47,201 nucleotides of DNA, taken from NCBI GenBank assembly GCA_031552185.1, contig JAVBMU010000072.1:1-47201 (forward strand), given 5' to 3'. Positions within the stretch are counted from its first letter, which is position 1, and each line of letters opens with the position of its first letter. The DNA is from JAVBMU01 sp031552185 (GTDB taxonomy: Bacteria; Actinomycetota; Actinomycetes; Actinomycetales; Cellulomonadaceae). The notes beneath the pieces are model-generated. The model saw only the letters and a program-made list of their open reading frames with translations, did no database searches and had not been told where the DNA came from. Of the stretch, positions 33,972-42,227 are shown piece by piece. A program made the position numbers and the translations under genes.

Positions 33972-34970
33972 ATGGTCGCTGCGCCGATCCGCTCCATCCA
34001 GTCGCTGATCAACGACGTCGGCTTCGTCGGCAAGTCGTTGCATTCGATCAACGACCTGTCCGACGACCAGTTGTACGGCCTGTTCGAGGTCGCCCGGACG
34101 CTGGAGCCGTACAACCGCTCCCGCATCGACCTGCTTTCGGGCAACATGGCCGCGCTGCTGTTCTTCCAGCCGTCCACCCGCACCCGCATGTCCTTCCAGA
34201 CCGCCGTCGAGCGGTTGGGCGGCACCGTGATTTCCGAGGCGAACCCCGAGGTCACCTCCTCGGCCGCCAAGGAGGAGTCGCTGGCGGACATGATGCGCTG
34301 CGTCTCCCAGTACGCCAACCTGATCGTGCTGCGCCACTACGACGCCGACCAGGCCCGCGAGGGGGCCAAGTACTCCGAGGTCCCGGTTATCAACGGCGGC
34401 TGGGGGCACTGGGAGCACCCCACCCAGGCGCTGCTCGACCTGTACACCCTGTGGCGGATGTTCGGCCGGGTCAAGGGCCTGAACGTCTGCGTCGCTGCGG
34501 CCGACCTGATCGAGGCCCGCACCGGCCACTCGATGGCCTACGGGCTGGCCCGCCTCGGCGCCAACGTGACGCTCGCCTCGCCGAGCGACAAGAAGGTCCC
34601 GAGCGAGGTCACCGACCGGATCCGCGGCGAGTTCAAGTGCCACATCGAAGAGGTCTTCGACTGCGACCGCGCCGGCTTCCAGGAGATCGTCAAGGACCAG
34701 GACCTGGTCTACCTGCCCGGCTGCTCGGCCCCCAAGGGCGCGACGGCCGAGGCGTTCAAGAAGGTTATGGACGACTACTTCGTCGACTTCGACACGCTGG
34801 ACGCGGCCGCCAAGGTCGGCAAGAACATCTACGTCACGCACACGCTGCCCCGGCGCGCCGGCGAGATGGACCTGCGGATCGACGACACCGAGCACCAGCT
34901 CTACTTCCGCGCGATCCTGCACAGCGTCTCGCTGCGGATGGGCCTCGTCTCGATCATGTTGGGGGCGTGA
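33972..34970 (+). CDS. ATCase/OTCase-family transcarbamoylase with altered amino-acceptor site
   Basis: Predicted to move a carbamoyl group between phosphate and an amine; in this context probably the reverse, phosphorolytic direction. The 332-aa product keeps the carbamoyl-phosphate elements: FFQPSTRTR (residues 64-72), the SSAAKEESLAD loop and HPTQALLDLYT (His149-Gln152). FFQP replaces the usual FFEP, and HTLPR (290-294) replaces HPLPR. The aspartate-binding segment of ATCase, RVQKER, is absent and reads PGCSAPKGATAEAF instead. This argues against pyrimidine synthesis and against ornithine. It lies between allB and carbamate kinase, with six bases to the latter. Allantoate or ureidoglycolate are candidate substrates; this is inferred. 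ATG at 33972 follows GAAGGAGAG. Confidence 0.75.
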   Translation: MVAAPIRSIQSLINDVGFVGKSLHSINDLSDDQLYGLFEVARTLEPYNRSRIDLLSGNMAALLFFQPSTRTRMSFQTAVERLGGTVISEANPEVTSSAAKEESLADMMRCVSQYANLIVLRHYDADQAREGAKYSEVPVINGGWGHWEHPTQALLDLYTLWRMFGRVKGLNVCVAAADLIEARTGHSMAYGLARLGANVTLASPSDKKVPSEVTDRIRGEFKCHIEEVFDCDRAGFQEIVKDQDLVYLPGCSAPKGATAEAFKKVMDDYFVDFDTLDAAAKVGKNIYVTHTLPRRAGEMDLRIDDTEHQLYFRAILHSVSLRMGLVSIMLGA

Positions 34971-34976
34971 TCCCGG

Positions 34977-35936
34977 GTGGCGCAGAACCCGACGTCCAAG
35001 GGCACCGTCGTCGTCGCCGTCGGCGGTAACTCCCTGATCAAGGACGCCGACCACATCGGTCTCGCCGACCAGATGGAGGCGGCCGCCGAGACGATGCGGC
35101 ACGTGGTGACGATGCTGGCCGACGGCTGGCGGGTGGTCATCACCCACGGCAACGGGCCGCAGGTCGGCTTCCTGTTGCGCCGGGCCGAGCTGGCCGCGGC
35201 CGAGTTGCCGGTCCCGTCGCTGGACTTCCTTGGCGCGGACACCCAGGGTGCTACCGGCTACATGTTCACCCAATTGCTGGGCAACGAGAGCCGGCGCCGG
35301 GGGGTCGACGCGCGGCCGGTCGCCGTCGTCACCCAGGTCCAGGTGGCCGCGGACGACCCGGCGTTCGCCGCGCCGACGAAGCCGATCGGCTCGTTCATGA
35401 CCGAGGCGATCGCCCAGCAGCACGCGGCCGAGGACGGCTGGAACATCACCGAGGACGCGGGCCGGGGTTGGCGGCGCGTCGTCGCCTCCCCGAAGCCCGT
35501 CCGGATCGTCGAGCTGGACGCGATCGCCGGGCTGATCGACGCCGGGCACACCGTCGTCGCCGGCGGCGGCGGCGGGGTGCCGGTGGTCGAGACGCCGGAC
35601 GGTGGGCTCCGCGGCGTCGAGGCGGTCATCGACAAGGACCTCGCCACCGCGCTGCTGGCCGGCGAACTCAAGGCCGATGTCCTGTTGATCTCGACGGCGG
35701 TCGACGCCGTCGCGATCGACTTCAACCAGCCGACCCAGAAGTGGCTCAGCACGATGACCGCCGCCGAGGCGCGCGAGTACATCGCCGCGGGTCAGTTCGG
35801 CAAGGGCTCCATGGAGCCGAAAGTCAGCGCGGCGCTGGCCTTCCTGGCCGCGGGCGGGAGCCGGGTCATCATCACCAGCCCGGAGCGGATGCCCGAGGCG
35901 TTGGCCGGCACCGCCGGCACCACGATCGTCCCCTGA
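34977..35936 (+). CDS. arcC: Carbamate kinase
   Basis: Converts carbamoyl phosphate and ADP to ATP, CO2 and NH3. The 319-aa length and motifs fit the family: VVAVGGNSL near the N-terminus, VVITHGNGPQVGFLLRR, AGGGGGVPVVE and VIDKDLATALLA. The C-terminal FGKGSMEPKVSAALAFL, the ATP-site Lys region, is also present. GTG at 34977, six bases after the transcarbamoylase stop, gives MAQNPTSKGTV. The close spacing implies that the two enzymes act in sequence, recovering one ATP per carbamoyl group. No arginine deiminase gene is nearby, so this is not an arginine deiminase operon. Confidence 0.93.
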   Translation: MAQNPTSKGTVVVAVGGNSLIKDADHIGLADQMEAAAETMRHVVTMLADGWRVVITHGNGPQVGFLLRRAELAAAELPVPSLDFLGADTQGATGYMFTQLLGNESRRRGVDARPVAVVTQVQVAADDPAFAAPTKPIGSFMTEAIAQQHAAEDGWNITEDAGRGWRRVVASPKPVRIVELDAIAGLIDAGHTVVAGGGGGVPVVETPDGGLRGVEAVIDKDLATALLAGELKADVLLISTAVDAVAIDFNQPTQKWLSTMTAAEAREYIAAGQFGKGSMEPKVSAALAFLAAGGSRVIITSPERMPEALAGTAGTTIVP

Positions 35937-35982
35937 CCGACGCACCGGAGTCCCCACGTCCCGAGAAAAGGAGCATGACCGC

Positions 35983-36402
35983 ATGACCACCCTGGAGATC
36001 ACCGCCGGCGGGTTCGAATTCAAGGCCCGGTTCGAGGCCGAGGACGCCCCGAAGACCGTCGCCCGGCTCACCGAGAAGCTCTTCCCGCTCGACTCGCGGA
36101 TCATCCACGTCCGGTGGAGCGGCGAGGGCGGCTGGATCCCGTTCGGGGACCTGGACCTCGAGCTCGAGCCGGAGAACGCGACCTGCTACCCGAACCCGGG
36201 CGAGCTCGTCTTCTACCCGGGCGGCGTGTCCGAGTGCGAGCTGCTGCTCGCCTACGGCTACGTGAACTTCGCCTCCAAGGCCGGCCACCTGGCCGGCAAC
36301 CACTTCGCGACCATCTACGAGGGCAACGAGAACCTGCGGGCGCTCGGCAAGAAGTTCCTCTGGGAGGGCGCGCAGGAGATCACCTTCCGCGTCGTCGACT
36401 GA
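35983..36402 (+). CDS. DUF3830 family cyclophilin-like protein
   Basis: Function unknown. The 139-aa product matches the DUF3830 pattern: a small beta-rich, cyclophilin-like fold without the known prolyl-isomerase active site. Recognisable parts are FEAEDAPKTVARL, RIIHVRWSGEGGWIPFGDL, ENATCYPNPGELVFYPGG and ELLLAYGYVNF. ATG at 35983 is preceded by AAAAGGAG nine bases upstream; an ATG at 35975 opens only a very short frame. From memory, DUF3830 genes tend to sit with hydantoinase-like or ureide genes, which would make it a candidate accessory or missing catalytic protein of this pathway. It ends just before a strong hairpin that separates it from glxR. Confidence 0.75.
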   Translation: MTTLEITAGGFEFKARFEAEDAPKTVARLTEKLFPLDSRIIHVRWSGEGGWIPFGDLDLELEPENATCYPNPGELVFYPGGVSECELLLAYGYVNFASKAGHLAGNHFATIYEGNENLRALGKKFLWEGAQEITFRVVD

Positions 36403-36408
36403 CGACGG

Positions 36409-36455
36409 CGGCCGGCCGCCCGACCGGGGGTACCCCCGGCCCGGGCGGCCGGCCG
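36409..36455 (+). terminator. Long perfect-stem hairpin between DUF3830 and glxR
   Basis: A 14-base arm CGGCCGGCCGCCCG (36409-36422) pairs exactly with CGGGCGGCCGGCCG (36442-36455). Inside it is the perfect 16-base palindrome CCGGGGGTACCCCCGG (36424-36439). It starts six bases after the DUF3830 stop and has no T-tract. It may be a terminator or an mRNA-processing or attenuation site that gives the two operon halves different expression. Confidence 0.7.
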
Positions 36456-36517
36456 ACACTGGAAGCACAGGACGGACTGCAAGCCGGCAGCGACCGGCAG
36501 AAATGAAAGGTGACGAG

Positions 36518-37402
36518 ATGGCGTCGATCGGCATGGTCGGACTCGGGATCATGGGCCTTCCGATGGCCCGCAATTTGCTCGCGGCGGGCCACACCGTCGC
36601 CGGCTACGATCGCAACGAGGCGTCGTTGGCCAAGCTGGCGGAGGCCGGCGGGCAGGCCCGGGGCTCGATCGCTGAGATCGTGGCGGGGGCCGACATCGTG
36701 ATCACGATGGTGCCGGACTCGCCGCAGGTGCAGGAGGTCGTCTGCGGTCCGGGCGGGATCCTCGAGACCGCGCCCGAAGGTCTGCTGCACATCGACATGA
36801 GTTCCATTCGCCCCGACGTCGCCGTCGAGGTTGCGGCGGCGTGCCGGGCCAAGGGCGTGCGCCCGCTGGACGCGCCGGTCTCCGGCGGCGAGAAGGGCGC
36901 GATCGACGCGACGCTGTCGATCATGGTCGGCGGCGAGCGGGCGGACTTCGACGCCGCGCGCGAGGTCCTGGAGGCCATGGGCAAGACGGTCGTGTATCTC
37001 GGCCCGTCCGGCTCCGGTCAGACGGTCAAGGCGGCCAACCAGCTCATCGTCGGCGGGGTGATCGAGCTGGTCGCGGAGGCAATCGTCTTCCTCGAGGCCT
37101 ACGGCGTGGACACCGAGTCCGCCGTGCAGGTGCTCGCGGGCGGTCTGGCCGGCAACCGGATCCTGGACCTCAAGGCCGCCGGCATGCTGGCGCGCAGCTT
37201 CGAGCCGGGCTTCCGCATCGACCTGCACCACAAGGACATGGGCATCGTGACCGCCGCGGCCCGGGAGGCCGGCGTCGTCATTCCGGTGGGCGCGCTCGTC
37301 GCCCAGCTGATCGCCTCGGCCCGCGCCAACGGCGACGGCGGCCTGGACCACTCCGCGCTCCTGCGGGGAGTCGAGCGGCTGTCCGGGCGCCAGACCGACT
37401 GA
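36518..37402 (+). CDS. glxR: 2-hydroxy-3-oxopropionate (tartronate semialdehyde) reductase
   Basis: Reduces tartronate semialdehyde to D-glycerate with NAD(P)H, the step after glyoxylate carboligase. The 294-aa product belongs to the beta-hydroxyacid dehydrogenase family. It has the Rossmann motif GMVGLGIMGLPMARNLLAAG at the N-terminus, the substrate motif DAPVSGGEKGA, GQTVKAANQLIVGG with the catalytic Lys, and HHKDMGIV near the C-terminus. ATG at 36518 follows AAAGGTGA; an ATG at 36503 is out of that spacing. It is the first gene after the hairpin and starts the glyoxylate half of the operon. 3-Hydroxyisobutyrate dehydrogenase is the main alternative, but gcl beside it decides. Confidence 0.92.
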   Translation: MASIGMVGLGIMGLPMARNLLAAGHTVAGYDRNEASLAKLAEAGGQARGSIAEIVAGADIVITMVPDSPQVQEVVCGPGGILETAPEGLLHIDMSSIRPDVAVEVAAACRAKGVRPLDAPVSGGEKGAIDATLSIMVGGERADFDAAREVLEAMGKTVVYLGPSGSGQTVKAANQLIVGGVIELVAEAIVFLEAYGVDTESAVQVLAGGLAGNRILDLKAAGMLARSFEPGFRIDLHHKDMGIVTAAAREAGVVIPVGALVAQLIASARANGDGGLDHSALLRGVERLSGRQTD

Positions 37403-37484
37403 ACCCGTTCTCCAGCCCGGCCCGGTGGCGCGGCTCCCGCGCCGCGGGCTTGGCGGACCGAAACGAAGAATCGAAGGTGGACAC

Positions 37485-39263
37485 ATGGCACGCATGACGG
37501 CAGCACAGGCCGCGGTGGCGATCCTCCGCAAGGAAGGCATCAGCCAGGCCTTCGGCGTTCCCGGGGCGGCGATCAACCCGTTCTACAAGGCCCTGAAGGA
37601 CGACGGCTCGATCAAGCACATCCTCGCCCGGCACGTCGAGGGCGCCTCGCACATGGCCGAGGGCTACACCCGGGCCGCCGCGGGCAACATCGGCGTGTGC
37701 ATCGGCACCTCCGGCCCGGGCGGCACCGACATGATCACGGCGCTGTACTCGGCGACGGCGGATTCCATCCCGATCCTGTGCATCACCGGTCAGGCGCCGG
37801 TCGCCAAACTGGACACCGAGGACTTCCAGAGCGTCGACATCGCCTCGATCGCCGCGCCGGTGACCAAGATGGCCAAGACCGTGCTCACCGGAGCCCAAGT
37901 GCCCGGCGTCTTCCAGAAGGCTTTCCAGCTGATGCGCTCCGGCCGGCGCGGGCCGGTGCTGATCGACCTGCCGTTCGACGTCCAGATGACCGAGATCGAG
38001 TTCGACATCGACACCTACGAGCCGCTGCCGATCGCCAAGCCGGCGATGACGGCCGCGCAGGCGGGCAAGGTGATCGACCTGTTGACGGCCGCCGAGCGGC
38101 CGGTCATCCTCGCCGGCGGCGGGATCTTCAACGCGGCCGGCGAGGCCGAGTTCGCCGAGTTCGCCGAACTGGTCGGCGTGCCGGTCATGCCGACCCTGAT
38201 GGGCTGGGGCGTCCTGCCCGACGACCACCCGCTGCAGCAGGGCATGATCGGTATCCAGACGTCGCAGCGCTACGGCAACGCCTCGTTCCTGGAGTCGGAC
38301 TTCGTCCTGGGCATCGGCAACCGCTGGGCCAACCGCAACACCGGCGACCTGGCCGTCTTCCGGGCCGGGCGCACCTTCGTCCACATCGACATCGAGCCGA
38401 CCCAGATCGGGCGCGTCTTCGCGCCGGACTACGGCGTCGTCTCGGACGCCAAGGCCGCGCTCGAGGCGCTCATCGCCGTCGCGCGCGAGCGCCAGGCCGC
38501 GGGCACGCTGCCGGACCGGTCGCAGTGGGTGGCCGAGTGCGCGCAGCGCAAGGCGACCATGCACCGCAAGTCCCACTTCGACGCCGTCCCGCTCAAGCCG
38601 CAGCGGGTCTACGAGGAGATGGTCAAGGCCTTCGGCCGGGACGTGCGCTACGTCACCACGATCGGCCTGTCCCAGATCCAGGCCGCGCAGTTCCTGCACG
38701 TGTACGGCCCGCGCAACTGGATCAACTGCGGTCAGGCCGGGCCGCTGGGCTGGACGCTGCCGGCCGCGCTCGGTGTGCGCGCCGCGGACCCCGACGCGCT
38801 GATCGTCGCCCTGTCCGGCGACTACGACTTCCAGTTCCTGATCGAGGAACTCGCCGTCGGCGCCCAGCACAACCTGCCGTACGTGCACGTCGTGGTGAAC
38901 AACGCCTACCTCGGCCTGATCCGGCAGTCCCAGCGCGGGTTCGACATGGACTTCCAGGTCCAGCTCTCGTTCGAGAACGTCAACTCGGACACCGGCGGCT
39001 ACGGCGTCGACCACGTCAAGGTGGCCGAGGGCCTGGGCTGCAAGGCGATTCGGGTGACCCGGCCGGAGGACCTCGCCGGCGCGTTCGAGAAGGCGCAGGC
39101 GATGGCGACCGAGCTGCGGCTGCCCGTCGTCGTGGAGTGCATCCTCGAGCGGGTGACCAACGTGGCCATGGGCACGGCCCTGGACAACGTGAACGAGTTC
39201 GAGGAACTCGCCGCGAGCGCCACCGACGCTCCCGCCGCGATCACTCCCATCCCGGAGGCGTGA
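37485..39263 (+). CDS. gcl: Glyoxylate carboligase
   Basis: Thiamine-diphosphate enzyme that joins two glyoxylates to tartronate semialdehyde and CO2. The 592-aa product starts MARMTAAQAAVAILRKEGIS. It has RHVEGASHMAEGY with Val at residue 51, in place of the catalytic Glu of most ThDP enzymes; this Val is diagnostic of Gcl. Other family segments are GTSGPGGTDMITALYSATAD, RSGRRGPVLIDLPFDVQ and the cofactor motif SGDYDFQFLIEELAVGAQ...VVVNNAYLGLIRQSQR. ATG at 37485 follows GAAGGTGG. One base separates its stop from the hyi start. Its presence implies that glyoxylate is the pathway's carbon outlet. Confidence 0.96.
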   Translation: MARMTAAQAAVAILRKEGISQAFGVPGAAINPFYKALKDDGSIKHILARHVEGASHMAEGYTRAAAGNIGVCIGTSGPGGTDMITALYSATADSIPILCITGQAPVAKLDTEDFQSVDIASIAAPVTKMAKTVLTGAQVPGVFQKAFQLMRSGRRGPVLIDLPFDVQMTEIEFDIDTYEPLPIAKPAMTAAQAGKVIDLLTAAERPVILAGGGIFNAAGEAEFAEFAELVGVPVMPTLMGWGVLPDDHPLQQGMIGIQTSQRYGNASFLESDFVLGIGNRWANRNTGDLAVFRAGRTFVHIDIEPTQIGRVFAPDYGVVSDAKAALEALIAVARERQAAGTLPDRSQWVAECAQRKATMHRKSHFDAVPLKPQRVYEEMVKAFGRDVRYVTTIGLSQIQAAQFLHVYGPRNWINCGQAGPLGWTLPAALGVRAADPDALIVALSGDYDFQFLIEELAVGAQHNLPYVHVVVNNAYLGLIRQSQRGFDMDFQVQLSFENVNSDTGGYGVDHVKVAEGLGCKAIRVTRPEDLAGAFEKAQAMATELRLPVVVECILERVTNVAMGTALDNVNEFEELAASATDAPAAITPIPEA

Positions 39264-39264
39264 C

Positions 39265-40056
39265 ATGACCCGACTCGCCGCCAATTGTTCGTTGCTGTTC
39301 AAGGAGGTCGACCTCCTCGAGCGGCCGGCCGCCGCCCGGGCGGCCGGCTTCGAGGCCGTCGAGTTCTGGTGGCCGTGGGCGGTCGCCGTCCCGACCGACG
39401 CCGAGGTGGACGCCTTCGTCCGGGCCGTCCAGGACGCCGGGGTCGCCCTGATCGGGCTGAACTTCTTCGCCGGGGACATGCCCGGCGGGGACCGCGGCCT
39501 GGTCTCCTGGACCGGCCGCGAGGACGAGTTCGCCGCGAACGTCGGCGTCGTCGTCGAGATCGGCCGCCGGCTGGGCTGCCGGGCCTTCAACGCCCTGTAC
39601 GGGAACCGGATCGACGGCGTCGACCCGGCCGAGCAGGACGCGACGGCGGTGGCCAACCTCCGGTTGGCCGCCCAGGCCGTGGCCGCGATCGACGGGACGG
39701 TCCTGCTGGAGCCGGTCTCAGGCGCCGCGGCCTACCCGCTGAAGACGGCCGCCGACGTCTTCGAGGTGCTGGCGAAGCTCGACGAGCCCAACGTCGGCTT
39801 CCTGTGCGACCTGTACCACCTGGCCGCCAACGGCGATGACCCGGATGCCGTGCTCGACGCCTACGGCGACCGGATCGCCCACGTGCAGATCGCCGACGCG
39901 CCCGGCCGGCACGAGCCCGGCACCGGCGACCTCGACCTGCCCAGGCTGCTCGGCCGAATCGCCGAGCGCGGGTACGGCGGCTGGGTCGCCGCGGAGTACG
40001 TGCCCGCGACGACGACGGCAGCCGGCCTCGACCGGCTGTGGGCGCTCGGCCGATGA
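39265..40056 (+). CDS. hyi: Hydroxypyruvate isomerase
   Basis: Interconverts hydroxypyruvate and tartronate semialdehyde. The 263-aa TIM-barrel product has LAANCSLLFKEVDLLERPAA at the start, then FEAVEFWWPWA, GLNFFAGDMPGGDRGLVS, LLEPVSG, FLCDLYHLA, HVQIADAPGRHEPGTG and WVAAEYVP. These include the metal-binding Glu, Asp, His and Glu of the Hyi/xylose-isomerase-like fold. ATG at 39265 comes one base after the gcl stop. The 3' end overlaps the glycerate kinase start (ATGA), so the two are coupled. The gcl-hyi order is standard in glyoxylate operons. Confidence 0.93.
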   Translation: MTRLAANCSLLFKEVDLLERPAAARAAGFEAVEFWWPWAVAVPTDAEVDAFVRAVQDAGVALIGLNFFAGDMPGGDRGLVSWTGREDEFAANVGVVVEIGRRLGCRAFNALYGNRIDGVDPAEQDATAVANLRLAAQAVAAIDGTVLLEPVSGAAAYPLKTAADVFEVLAKLDEPNVGFLCDLYHLAANGDDPDAVLDAYGDRIAHVQIADAPGRHEPGTGDLDLPRLLGRIAERGYGGWVAAEYVPATTTAAGLDRLWALGR

Positions 40057-41195
40057 GCTCCGACGGCGGCGGCGGCCGGGTGGTGATCGCGTCCGACAAG
40101 TTCAAGGGCACCCTCACCGCGGCCCAGGTCGCCGACGCCGTCGCCGCCGGGTTGCGCACGACGGCGCCGGCGCTCGCCGTCCGGGCCGTTCCGGTGGCCG
40201 ACGGCGGGGACGGCACGCTGGACGCGGCGGTGCGGGCGGGGTTCGAGCGTCGGCCGGTGACCGTGCGCGGCCCGGTCGGCCTGCCCGTGCAGACGGCGTA
40301 CGCCGTGCGCGGGGACACCGCGATCGTTGAATTGGCGGACGCCTGCGGCCTGGCCCGCCTGCCGGGCGGGGTGTGTGCTCCCATGCAGGCGTCCAGCCAC
40401 GGCGTCGGCGATGTCCTGGTCGAGGTGCTGCGGGCCGGCGTGCGCCGGATCGTGCTCGGCGTCGGCGGGTCGGCGAGCAGCGACGGCGGCGCGGGGATGC
40501 TTCAGGCGCTCGGCGCTCGGCTGAGCGATCGGGCCGGCCGACCGCTGATGCCGGGCGGGGGGCCGCTGATCGGCCTGGATTCCGTGGACCTGACCGGGCT
40601 CCCGGCGGAACTGGCCGAGACCGAGATCATCCTGGCCTCGGACGTCGACAACCCGCTGCTCGGGCGGCGCGGGGCCGTGGCCGTGTACGGGCCGCAGAAG
40701 GGCCTGGTGGCGGGGCCCGCGGCCGACCTGGTGGAGGCCGGGCTGGCGATCTGGGCCGCGGCCCTCGGCCAGGCTACCGACACGGATCTCGCCGCCGCGC
40801 CCGGCGCCGGCGCCGCGGGCGGCGTCGGCTTCGCGGCGATGGCCGCGTTGGGCGCGACGATGCGGCCCGGGATCGACCTGATGCTCGACCTCGCCGGGTT
40901 CGAGACGGCGCTCGCCGGGGCCGGGTTGGTGATCACGGGGGAGGGGTCGATCGACGCCCAGACGCTGCGCGGGAAGGCCCCGGCCGGGGTGGCTCGCGCG
41001 GCGGCGGCCGCGGGCGTGCCCGTGGTTGCCGTCTGCGGGCGGTGCACCATTGACGCCGCCGAGGCGCGCGCGGCCGGCATCGAGCGCGTGTATCCGCTCA
41101 CGGACATCGAGCCCGATCTCGAGATCTGCCGGCGGGACGCCGGACCGCTGTTGACGCGGATCGCCGCGCGGGTCGCCGCGGAGTGGCTGTCATGA
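40053..41195 (+). CDS. glxK: Glycerate 2-kinase (GarK/GlxK family)
   Basis: Phosphorylates D-glycerate with ATP to 2-phosphoglycerate, feeding glycolysis. The 380-aa product carries the family opening VVIASDKFKGTLTAAQVADA, then PVADGGDGTLDA, GVGGSASSDGGAGMLQALGA, LASDVDNPLLG and the C-terminal GEGSIDAQTLRGKAPAGVAR. ATG at 40053 overlaps the hyi stop by four bases. The stop codon is in turn overlapped by the asparaginase start. It completes the route from glyoxylate to central metabolism. Confidence 0.93.
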   Translation: MSSDGGGGRVVIASDKFKGTLTAAQVADAVAAGLRTTAPALAVRAVPVADGGDGTLDAAVRAGFERRPVTVRGPVGLPVQTAYAVRGDTAIVELADACGLARLPGGVCAPMQASSHGVGDVLVEVLRAGVRRIVLGVGGSASSDGGAGMLQALGARLSDRAGRPLMPGGGPLIGLDSVDLTGLPAELAETEIILASDVDNPLLGRRGAVAVYGPQKGLVAGPAADLVEAGLAIWAAALGQATDTDLAAAPGAGAAGGVGFAAMAALGATMRPGIDLMLDLAGFETALAGAGLVITGEGSIDAQTLRGKAPAGVARAAAAAGVPVVAVCGRCTIDAAEARAAGIERVYPLTDIEPDLEICRRDAGPLLTRIAARVAAEWLS

Positions 41196-42223
41196 CCCCC
41201 GTGCTCGCGCTCGGCGCGCTGGGCGGCACCATCGCGATGGGCGCGGCCGAGGCCGAGGCGGCCGGGCCGGTGGTGCCCGCGTTCGAGGCGTCGGCCATCG
41301 TCGCGGCCGTGCCGGCCCTCGGCGAACTCGCCCGCGTTCGGGCGCACACCATCTGCAACGTCGGTTCGCCGTCGGTCACCTTCGACGCCGTGCTCGCGGC
41401 CCACGCCTGGGCCGAGGCGGAAATCGCCGCCGGCGCCGCCGGCGTCGTCCTCACCCACGGCACCGACACGATCGAGGAGACCGCCTACCTGCTGGACCTG
41501 CTGTGGACCCGGCCGGAACCGGTGATCCTCACCGGCGCGATGCGGTCCCCGGCCGAGCCGGGCGCCGACGGTCCGGCCAACCTGCTCGCCGCTGCGGTGG
41601 CGGCGCTGGACCCCGCCCTGCGGGGCCTCGGTGCGCTGGTCGTGCTGGACGACGCGATCCACCTCGCCGACCGCGTCACCAAGACCCATGCGCTCGCCGT
41701 CTCCGCGTTCGCCTCGCCCTGGGGCGCGCCGATCGGGCGGATCGAGGAGGGCCGCGTGGTGCTCGACTTCCTGCCCGCCCGGCCGCGGCCCGCGCCGTTG
41801 TCGGTGCCGGGGCCGGCGGGGGTGCCGGGGCCGGCGGACTGCCGGCCGGTCCGGGTGGCCCTGATCGAGGCCTGCCTCGGCGACGACGGCGCGCTGATCG
41901 ATGCCGCCGCCGACACGTTCGACGGCCTGGTGATCGCCGGCGTCGGGGCGGGGCACGTCTCCGCCGCCGCAGCCGAGATGGTCAGCAAGGCCGTCGATCG
42001 GATCCCCGTCATCGTGGCGACGCGAACCGGGGGCGGGCGGACGGCGTCGCGCACCTACGGCTACGTCGGGGCCGAAGTGGACCTGATGCAGCGCGGCGCC
42101 GTGATGGCGGGGAGCCTGACCGCCCGCAAGGCCCGGCTGCTGCTGTGGGTCCTGCTCGGGCTGGGTGCGTCCCGGGACCGGATCGCGGCCGAATTCGCCC
42201 TGCGCGGCCGGACGGCCCGATAA
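41192..42223 (+). CDS. Asparaginase/glutaminase family amidohydrolase
   Basis: Predicted amidase; L-asparaginase is the default reading. The 343-aa product keeps both catalytic Thr motifs, LGGTIAMG at the N-terminus and THGTDTIEET, plus TGAMRSP and DDAIHLADRVTKTHA with the conserved Lys. No signal peptide is seen, so it is cytoplasmic. ATG at 41192 overlaps the glycerate kinase stop (ATGA), which suggests coupled translation. Asparaginase is not a standard part of glyoxylate operons. It may recover ammonia from an amide intermediate or simply be a co-transcribed nitrogen-scavenging gene. A family A array starts four bases after the stop and probably ends the operon. Confidence 0.85.
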   Translation: MTPVLALGALGGTIAMGAAEAEAAGPVVPAFEASAIVAAVPALGELARVRAHTICNVGSPSVTFDAVLAAHAWAEAEIAAGAAGVVLTHGTDTIEETAYLLDLLWTRPEPVILTGAMRSPAEPGADGPANLLAAAVAALDPALRGLGALVVLDDAIHLADRVTKTHALAVSAFASPWGAPIGRIEEGRVVLDFLPARPRPAPLSVPGPAGVPGPADCRPVRVALIEACLGDDGALIDAAADTFDGLVIAGVGAGHVSAAAAEMVSKAVDRIPVIVATRTGGGRTASRTYGYVGAEVDLMQRGAVMAGSLTARKARLLLWVLLGLGASRDRIAAEFALRGRTAR

Positions 42224-42227
42224 CTGC

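Noticed and set aside
33972..34970. Annotation as ordinary aspartate or ornithine carbamoyltransferase (pyrB/argF)
   Set aside because: The aspartate-binding segment is missing, and the gene lies in a catabolic operon without pyrimidine or arginine biosynthesis genes.
34977..35936. Arginine deiminase pathway operon
   Set aside because: Carbamate kinase is present but there is no arcA, no typical ornithine transcarbamoylase and no arginine/ornithine antiporter.
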